Part shown: positions 14,283 to 18,367 of the stretch, in pieces
How the letters are laid out: every line of letters starts with the position of its first letter
Position numbering within the stretch: the first letter of the stretch is position 1
Assembly (NCBI GenBank): GCA_031278315.1
Contig: JAITKS010000289.1
Location: 1-18,367 of the forward strand
Source of the DNA: Planctomycetaceae bacterium
GTDB lineage: Bacteria > Planctomycetota > Planctomycetia > Pirellulales > Thermoguttaceae
Reading direction: 5' to 3'
DNA: 18,367 nucleotides
The notes under the pieces: generated by a model
What the model was told of the DNA's origin: nothing
Database searches by the model: none
The model's input: the letters and a program-made list of their open reading frames with translations, nothing else
Program-made: the position numbers and the translations under genes

Positions 14283-15611
14283 ATGAAAAAGTTTTTCATA
14301 TTTTCGTTATCTTTGGTTCTGTTTTCCTATTTGGGGGATATTTTTGCTCACACGGAAAACAATTCCATTTATCTTGGTCAGGAGGTGTGTGCGCCTTGTG
14401 AACCTGTTGAGGAACAAATTGAGAAACCTTGTGATGCAGTAACTTGTGATTCAGAGGATTTTCATTTCTTTAAACGTAATAAATATCATCGCCGATCTTT
14501 ACTCGATAATATCGAAGTGTTTGGTTGGATTCAGGCTGGTGTTTATACAAACAGCCGCGGTAATACGATTACACGAACCAAAGGACCTAATTATAAGGGT
14601 AGAACTGTTACACAATTAGACCCGACTTCCGGTAACGGCGATTTGCTTTCCACAGTCCATTCAACTGATTTTTTGGTAAATCAAATATGGCTTGGTGTTA
14701 AAAAAGACGCTGATGGTACACACGGTCTTGACTGGGGATTTGCTGCTGAAGGTTATTTTGGTCCCGAAGCCTGGTTTGCTCAAAGTTGGGGAGATGCAAA
14801 ATTTGATTATGGTTGGCAGGACGGCGACTATTATACTGCTATTCCGCAACTGTACGCCCAACTCGCTTACGGTGATCTTTCCGTCAAACTCGGTAAATTT
14901 GAAACAATACTCGGTTTCGAAGCACTTCGTGCTCCCGACTTTTTCTTCTTTAGTCATTCCTATATTTTCCTGCTGGAACCGTATTCTCATTCGGGTGCTT
15001 TTTTCCAATACACGCCCGGTGATAAATGGTCGCTCGGTGTTGGCTACACTACCGGTACAGATACCAGTATCGAAAACGCTTATGACGATCACGGATTCAT
15101 CGGAACAATTTCGTATCAACTCACCAATAAATTAAATCTTTCGTATGCGGTAATGTATAACCATAACGGATATGGGGCTTACCCTGATTCGGGCGATACG
15201 GATTGGGATCGGTACGGACTGAGCGGTACGAATGTTTATCTGCATACTGTTACGGCAAATTACAGTATTTCAAATAAATGGAATTACTCCTTCCAATGGA
15301 ATTATAACGATATTAAAAACAGAGAGGACAATAATCATATATTTTCGTACGGTATTGCCAATTATTTGACCTATCAATTCAATGATCGTTGGGGTATTGG
15401 TTTTCGTGCAGAATGGGCAAAGAACATTTTGGGTTACGAAACAGATATTAGTGAATACACGCTCGGCGTCAATTGGAAACCCTATTCCAATATCAGTATC
15501 CGACCGGAAATCCGTTATGATTACAGCGCAAATAAAGTCGAAAAACCATTTAATAACGGATTAAACCGTGATCAATTTTCCGGCGGTATTACTGGAATTG
15601 TTTCGTTTTAA
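14283..15611 (+). CDS. Outer-membrane beta-barrel porin (BBP2-like)
   Basis: A 442-residue porin-like protein. Residues 1-22 are a Sec signal peptide (MKKFFIFSLSLVLFSYLGDIFA). A Cys-containing linker follows (CAPC, C and C between about 36 and 57), then a beta-barrel from about 75 to the end, rich in alternating aromatic strands (IFLLEPYSHSGAFFQY, WSLGVGYTTGTD, LNLSYAVMYNHNGYG). The protein ends in Phe (GIVSF), the usual outer-membrane assembly signal. The GKFETILGFEALRAPD segment and the overall plan match the putative OmpL-like porin-2 family, common in planctomycetes and acidobacteria. A role in passive uptake across the outer membrane is likely; the substrate is unknown. A strong Shine-Dalgarno and isolation from neighbours suggest a highly expressed single gene. 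Confidence 0.85.
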   Translation: MKKFFIFSLSLVLFSYLGDIFAHTENNSIYLGQEVCAPCEPVEEQIEKPCDAVTCDSEDFHFFKRNKYHRRSLLDNIEVFGWIQAGVYTNSRGNTITRTKGPNYKGRTVTQLDPTSGNGDLLSTVHSTDFLVNQIWLGVKKDADGTHGLDWGFAAEGYFGPEAWFAQSWGDAKFDYGWQDGDYYTAIPQLYAQLAYGDLSVKLGKFETILGFEALRAPDFFFFSHSYIFLLEPYSHSGAFFQYTPGDKWSLGVGYTTGTDTSIENAYDDHGFIGTISYQLTNKLNLSYAVMYNHNGYGAYPDSGDTDWDRYGLSGTNVYLHTVTANYSISNKWNYSFQWNYNDIKNREDNNHIFSYGIANYLTYQFNDRWGIGFRAEWAKNILGYETDISEYTLGVNWKPYSNISIRPEIRYDYSANKVEKPFNNGLNRDQFSGGITGIVSF

Positions 15612-15696
15612 GTACAACTCTATCCTGTTATCAATTGGTCGTTTTTTTTCGTTGCGTATTTTACGTCAGACCAATTTTTGTAATTGTCTATTTTAG

Positions 15697-15913
15697 TCCG
15701 CAGATTTACACAGATTTACGCAGATTTACATATATTTACACAGATTTTCGTCCAGCGATTTTCGCAAAGATTCGATCTTCGCGGATTTTCAAGGATTATT
15801 TTTTGAGAGTAGGAAATAACGAAACAAACAAAGGAAGAATAGACAAAAAATATAAAAAATTATTTTCAAAAAACTTTTTAAAATAATCTGCGTAAATCTG
15901 TGTCATCTGCGGA
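15697..15913. repeat. Fold-back element with period-10 repeats
   Basis: The left end (15697-15723, starting tccgcagatttacacagatt) and the reverse complement of the right end (15888-15913) agree at about 24 of 26-27 positions. The left arm continues as a run of five 10-base units: cagatttaca, cagatttacg, cagatttaca, tatatttaca, cagattttcg (15701-15750). The central 130 bases are A-rich and show no gene. Confidence 0.7.
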
Positions 15914-16002
15914 CGATTGGAATTATGTGGTCGTTAAGAAAATAGGCTGTTACCAATTTTTCCTCAAAGTGTCAACCGCCCCGAAGATGTAACCGGTAAT
16001 AG

Positions 16003-16021
16003 CGTAGGATAACACCCTACG
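16003..16021. repeat. Hairpin related to the 9737 repeat
   Basis: cgtagg pairs with cctacg around ataacac. The stem sequence matches the core of the hairpin at 9737-9756. It is preceded by aaccgg, which also occurs before the stem-loop at 9514-9542. It appears to be a member of the same dispersed repeat family. Confidence 0.5.
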
Positions 16022-16046
16022 TGAACAATCTGTCTGATTTATTACA

Positions 16047-16080
16047 ATTAACTTTAACCAATTAATTTTAACTAATTAAC
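16047..16080. repeat. Period-7 repeat immediately before gnd
   Basis: Five consecutive units read ATTAACT, TTAACCA, ATTAATT, TTAACTA, ATTAAC, giving a 14-base super-period. The run ends six bases before the gnd start codon, so it occupies the place of a ribosome binding site or leader. No Shine-Dalgarno is visible. Confidence 0.6.
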
Positions 16081-16086
16081 AAAAAC

Positions 16087-17574
16087 ATGAACGAAAACTA
16101 TGACATCGGTTTAATGGGTCTTGCTGTGATGGGGCAGAATCTTGTTCTCAATATGGTTGATCACGGCTATAAGGTAGCGGTGTTTAATCGTACGGTTTCA
16201 AAGGTTGATGAGTTTGTCAGCCAGCCGGAATGCAAGACGAAAAGTGATCATCTTGTCGGAACACACTCATTGAAAGAACTCGTTTCAAAATTAAAACGTC
16301 CCCGAAAAGTTATGCTTATGATTCAATCAAAGGATGCGGTACCTGCTCCTGAAATTGCATTGTATCCTAATATTGCTGCGATTGATGCGGTGATCGAAGA
16401 ACTCTTGACCTTGCTTGAACCGGGTGATGTGATTATTGACGGCGGCAACACGCATTTTCGGGACACGGAACGGCGTACAAAATTTGTTGAAAATAAAGGA
16501 TTTTTGTACATTGGCACTGGAGTTTCGGGCGGTGAAGAAGGTGCACGAAAAGGTCCCAGTATGATGCCTGGCGGTTCTGAAAAAGCATGGGTTCTTGTCA
16601 AGGATATTTTTCAGTCTATTTCTGCAAAAGTCGGTACTCAAAAAGATATTCCTTGTTGCGAATGGGTTGGTCCTCGCGGAGCCGGTCATTACGTTAAAAT
16701 GGTTCACAACGGTATTGAGTACGGTGATATGCAATTGATTTGTGAAGCATACTGGATGCTCAAAAATGCACTTAATTGTTCCAACGAAGAAATTTACACA
16801 ATATTTGCCGAATGGAATCAAGGGGAGCTTGACAGTTATCTGATTGATATTACCAAAGATATTTTCACGGTAAAAGACAAAGAAACCGGAAAATATCTTG
16901 TTGATTTAATTCTTGATACAGCTGGTGCGAAGGGAACTGGTAAATGGATGAGTCAACTGGCTCTTGATGTTGGAGCACCTAGCAGTCTTGTTACGGAAGC
17001 GGTTTACGCACGCTGTATTTCGGCAATGAAAGACGCCCGTGTTCGCGCATCGAAAATTCTCAATGCTCCCGGCGGAATTTATAAAGGCGATAAAAAAGTA
17101 TTTATCGAACAAATCCGTAAAGCTCTTTACGCTTCAAAAATCTGTTCGTATGCACAAGGTTATGTTCAAATGCAGGCAGCCGGCAAGGAATATGACTGGC
17201 TGTTACAATACGGTCAAATTGCAATGCTTTGGCGTGGCGGTTGTATTATTCGTGCGGTATTCCTTGAACGGATTAAAGATGCATTTGATGCCGAGCCGAA
17301 ACTTGAAAATCTATTACTTGCGCCGTATTTCCAAGAGGTTGTTGAATTAGCTCAGGAGGCGTGGCGTCATGTGGTTAAGACGGCGATTGAATTGGGGATT
17401 CCGGTTCCGGCGTTTTCGACGGCGTTATCCTATTATGATTCATACCGTTCGGCGGTACTTCCGGCGAATTTGTTACAAGCGCAACGCGATTATTTCGGTG
17501 CCCACACCTATCTGAGAACCGATAAACCCAACGAAGGTCCTTTTCACACCGATTGGATTACCGAAAAAAAGTAA
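16087..17574 (+). CDS. gnd: 6-phosphogluconate dehydrogenase, decarboxylating
   Basis: The enzyme catalyses oxidative decarboxylation of 6-phosphogluconate to ribulose 5-phosphate with formation of NAD(P)H, in the oxidative pentose phosphate pathway. The Rossmann loop is GLAVMGQN (11-18), and NRT at 35-37 follows strand beta-2, the position that selects NADP. Substrate-binding motifs are GVSGGEEGARKGPSMMPGG and KMVHNGIEYGDMQ, with K204, H207, N208 and E211 as the catalytic and binding residues. GAKGTGKW and the C-terminal QRDYFGAHTY are also typical. At 495 residues it is a little longer than most (about 470-485), partly through an insert at about 84-97 (VPAPEIALYPNIAA). No zwf or other pathway gene lies next to it. 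The start lacks a Shine-Dalgarno and follows a period-7 repeat. Confidence 0.96.
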   Translation: MNENYDIGLMGLAVMGQNLVLNMVDHGYKVAVFNRTVSKVDEFVSQPECKTKSDHLVGTHSLKELVSKLKRPRKVMLMIQSKDAVPAPEIALYPNIAAIDAVIEELLTLLEPGDVIIDGGNTHFRDTERRTKFVENKGFLYIGTGVSGGEEGARKGPSMMPGGSEKAWVLVKDIFQSISAKVGTQKDIPCCEWVGPRGAGHYVKMVHNGIEYGDMQLICEAYWMLKNALNCSNEEIYTIFAEWNQGELDSYLIDITKDIFTVKDKETGKYLVDLILDTAGAKGTGKWMSQLALDVGAPSSLVTEAVYARCISAMKDARVRASKILNAPGGIYKGDKKVFIEQIRKALYASKICSYAQGYVQMQAAGKEYDWLLQYGQIAMLWRGGCIIRAVFLERIKDAFDAEPKLENLLLAPYFQEVVELAQEAWRHVVKTAIELGIPVPAFSTALSYYDSYRSAVLPANLLQAQRDYFGAHTYLRTDKPNEGPFHTDWITEKK

Positions 17575-17636
17575 CTGTTCACGTAAAAAAAAACATGAAT
17601 CCGAACTACTTTTGAAAATTTTCGTTTCGCCTTATA

Positions 17637-17685
17637 ATTAACAGTGTTTATGTTGGACAAATGTACCAATGTAAACACTGTTAAT
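17637..17685. terminator. Long hairpin between convergent genes
   Basis: attaacagtgttta (17637-17650) pairs perfectly with taaacactgttaat (17672-17685). In RNA the stem extends by two G-U pairs and four more pairs (ttgg/ccaa), leaving the 9-base loop acaaatgta: about 20 pairs in total. It lies between gnd and the converging sulfatase gene and is symmetrical, so it could end transcripts from both sides. No clean U-run follows on either strand, so a canonical intrinsic terminator is not assured. Confidence 0.6.
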
Positions 17686-17713
17686 GTTTAATTTATAGGA
17701 CGTAATACAACTT

Positions 17714-18367
17714 TTATTTTTCCGCAACATATTTTCCCGGTTCTCGGACTTCGGGACCAAATTGTCGCCCGTCGCCCAACTGTTTGTGCCAATTTTCAGC
17801 AGCTTCTTGGAGACGTTTAACAATTTCGGGATGTTCTGTTTTTACATCCTTTGTTTCGCTGATGTCATTTTGAAGATCATAGAGAGCTAACTCTTGTTTT
17901 TTGCGTTTACGAATAGGATATCCTTTCGGCGAAACTTCTCCGGTTACTTCAGAGGTATTATATTCGTGCGGAAAAATGAGTTTCCATCGAGTATCTCTGA
18001 CCGCAAGCAATTGTCCGCCTACGTAAATAGGATAGGTTTCGTGAGGAGACACCGCTCCTTCTTTGCCGTAAAGCAATGGTCGAATATCTTTACCATCAAT
18101 CTTGTTACCGGAAAGCGGTGTACCAATAATTGCTGCAACAGTTGGCAAAATATCGATGGTTGCTGCAAATTGATCTGTTGAAGTTCCTTCTGGAATTGTT
18201 CCCGGCTGAGAAAAAATTGTCGGTTCCCTCACTCCGCCTTCAAATACAGTTCCTTTACCTTCCCGTAAAGTTGTATCGTATCCGCCGTCCTTTCGACCGG
18301 TGAGGGCAGGTCCATTATCTGATGTGAAAATGACGAGGGTTTTCCGGCGGAGGTTAAGCCTATCCAA
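17714..18367 (-). CDS. Arylsulfatase, C-terminal part (runs off the window)
   Basis: The C-terminal 217-218 codons of a formylglycine-type sulfatase (alkaline phosphatase superfamily). The 5' part, including the CxPSR modification site, lies beyond 18367, so the in-frame Met near the edge (MDRLNLRRK) is not the true start. Visible motifs are VIFTSDNGP, whose Asp and Asn are metal ligands, the active-site Lys region GKGTVFEGGVREPTI, and IDILPTVAAIIG with LYDLQNDISETKD typical of the C-terminal subdomain. Such enzymes release sulfate from sulfated polysaccharides or other sulfate esters and are numerous in planctomycetes. The substrate cannot be told from this part. It converges on gnd, with the hairpin at 17637-17685 between them. 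Confidence 0.92.
   Translation of the reverse strand: MDRLNLRRKTLVIFTSDNGPALTGRKDGGYDTTLREGKGTVFEGGVREPTIFSQPGTIPEGTSTDQFAATIDILPTVAAIIGTPLSGNKIDGKDIRPLLYGKEGAVSPHETYPIYVGGQLLAVRDTRWKLIFPHEYNTSEVTGEVSPKGYPIRKRKKQELALYDLQNDISETKDVKTEHPEIVKRLQEAAENWHKQLGDGRQFGPEVREPGKYVAEK

Larger units (their letters stand above)
15612..16086. other. Repeat-bearing spacer between the porin and gnd
   Basis: No gene is supported. It contains a fold-back element (15697-15913), a hairpin at 16003-16021 (cgtagg/cctacg) related to the one at 9737-9756, and a period-7 repeat directly before gnd (16047-16080). A possible 83-codon reading frame at 15635-15886 runs through the repeat and is not considered a gene. Confidence 0.6.

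Noticed and set aside
15635..15886. 83-codon open frame between the porin and gnd
   Set aside because: It runs through the period-10 repeat and the A-rich centre of the fold-back element; its product is repeat-derived (YTDLRRF, YTDFR) and it has no ribosome binding site.

Overview
The window is AT-rich, gene-dense bacterial DNA with long intergenic stretches full of small inverted and tandem repeats. No rRNA gene gives a taxonomic anchor. The gene mix points to Planctomycetota, perhaps a low-GC lineage: a large VWA/glutamine-amidotransferase-like membrane protein, an ECF sigma factor followed by a one-pass membrane protein with a short cytosolic head, a BBP2-type porin, a stand-alone phosphopantothenoylcysteine decarboxylase and an arylsulfatase. 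This is inference from gene content and style. All functional calls come from reading motifs in the translations; no database search was possible.

Layout. Positions 1-3817 hold two minus-strand genes: argC (arginine synthesis) and, downstream of it, the VWA membrane protein. Divergent from argC lies a plus-strand cluster (4477-7095): a secreted protein of unknown function, an ECF sigma factor whose start overlaps it by 17 nt, and a membrane protein that I read as a candidate sigma regulator. Next is a type IIG/Eco57I-like adenine methyltransferase (7169-9424). It begins without the usual N-terminal nuclease domain and is preceded by a 21-codon scrap of the tail of a second gene of the same family. 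The right half holds housekeeping genes on the plus strand: ettA (ABC-F translation factor), a coaC-like decarboxylase, a HAD phosphatase overlapped by or abutting a Nif3 family gene, a porin and gnd (6-phosphogluconate dehydrogenase). A minus-strand sulfatase, cut by the window edge, converges on gnd.

Intergenic DNA is the most unusual part. A 138-bp near-perfect fold-back element lies at 3902-4039, with a half copy at 133-173. A 231-bp element with terminal inverted repeats of about 60 bp lies at 11736-11966. Two more fold-backs occur at 9567-9713 and 15697-15913, and 13-14-bp mini-hairpins recur at 1-42 and 9487-9782. Tandem repeats with a strict 7-base period but different unit sequences appear in four separate intergenic regions. 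The best leads for something undescribed are the secreted protein/ECF/membrane protein module, the methyltransferase gene flanked by direct repeats of its own tail, and the period-7 repeat family.
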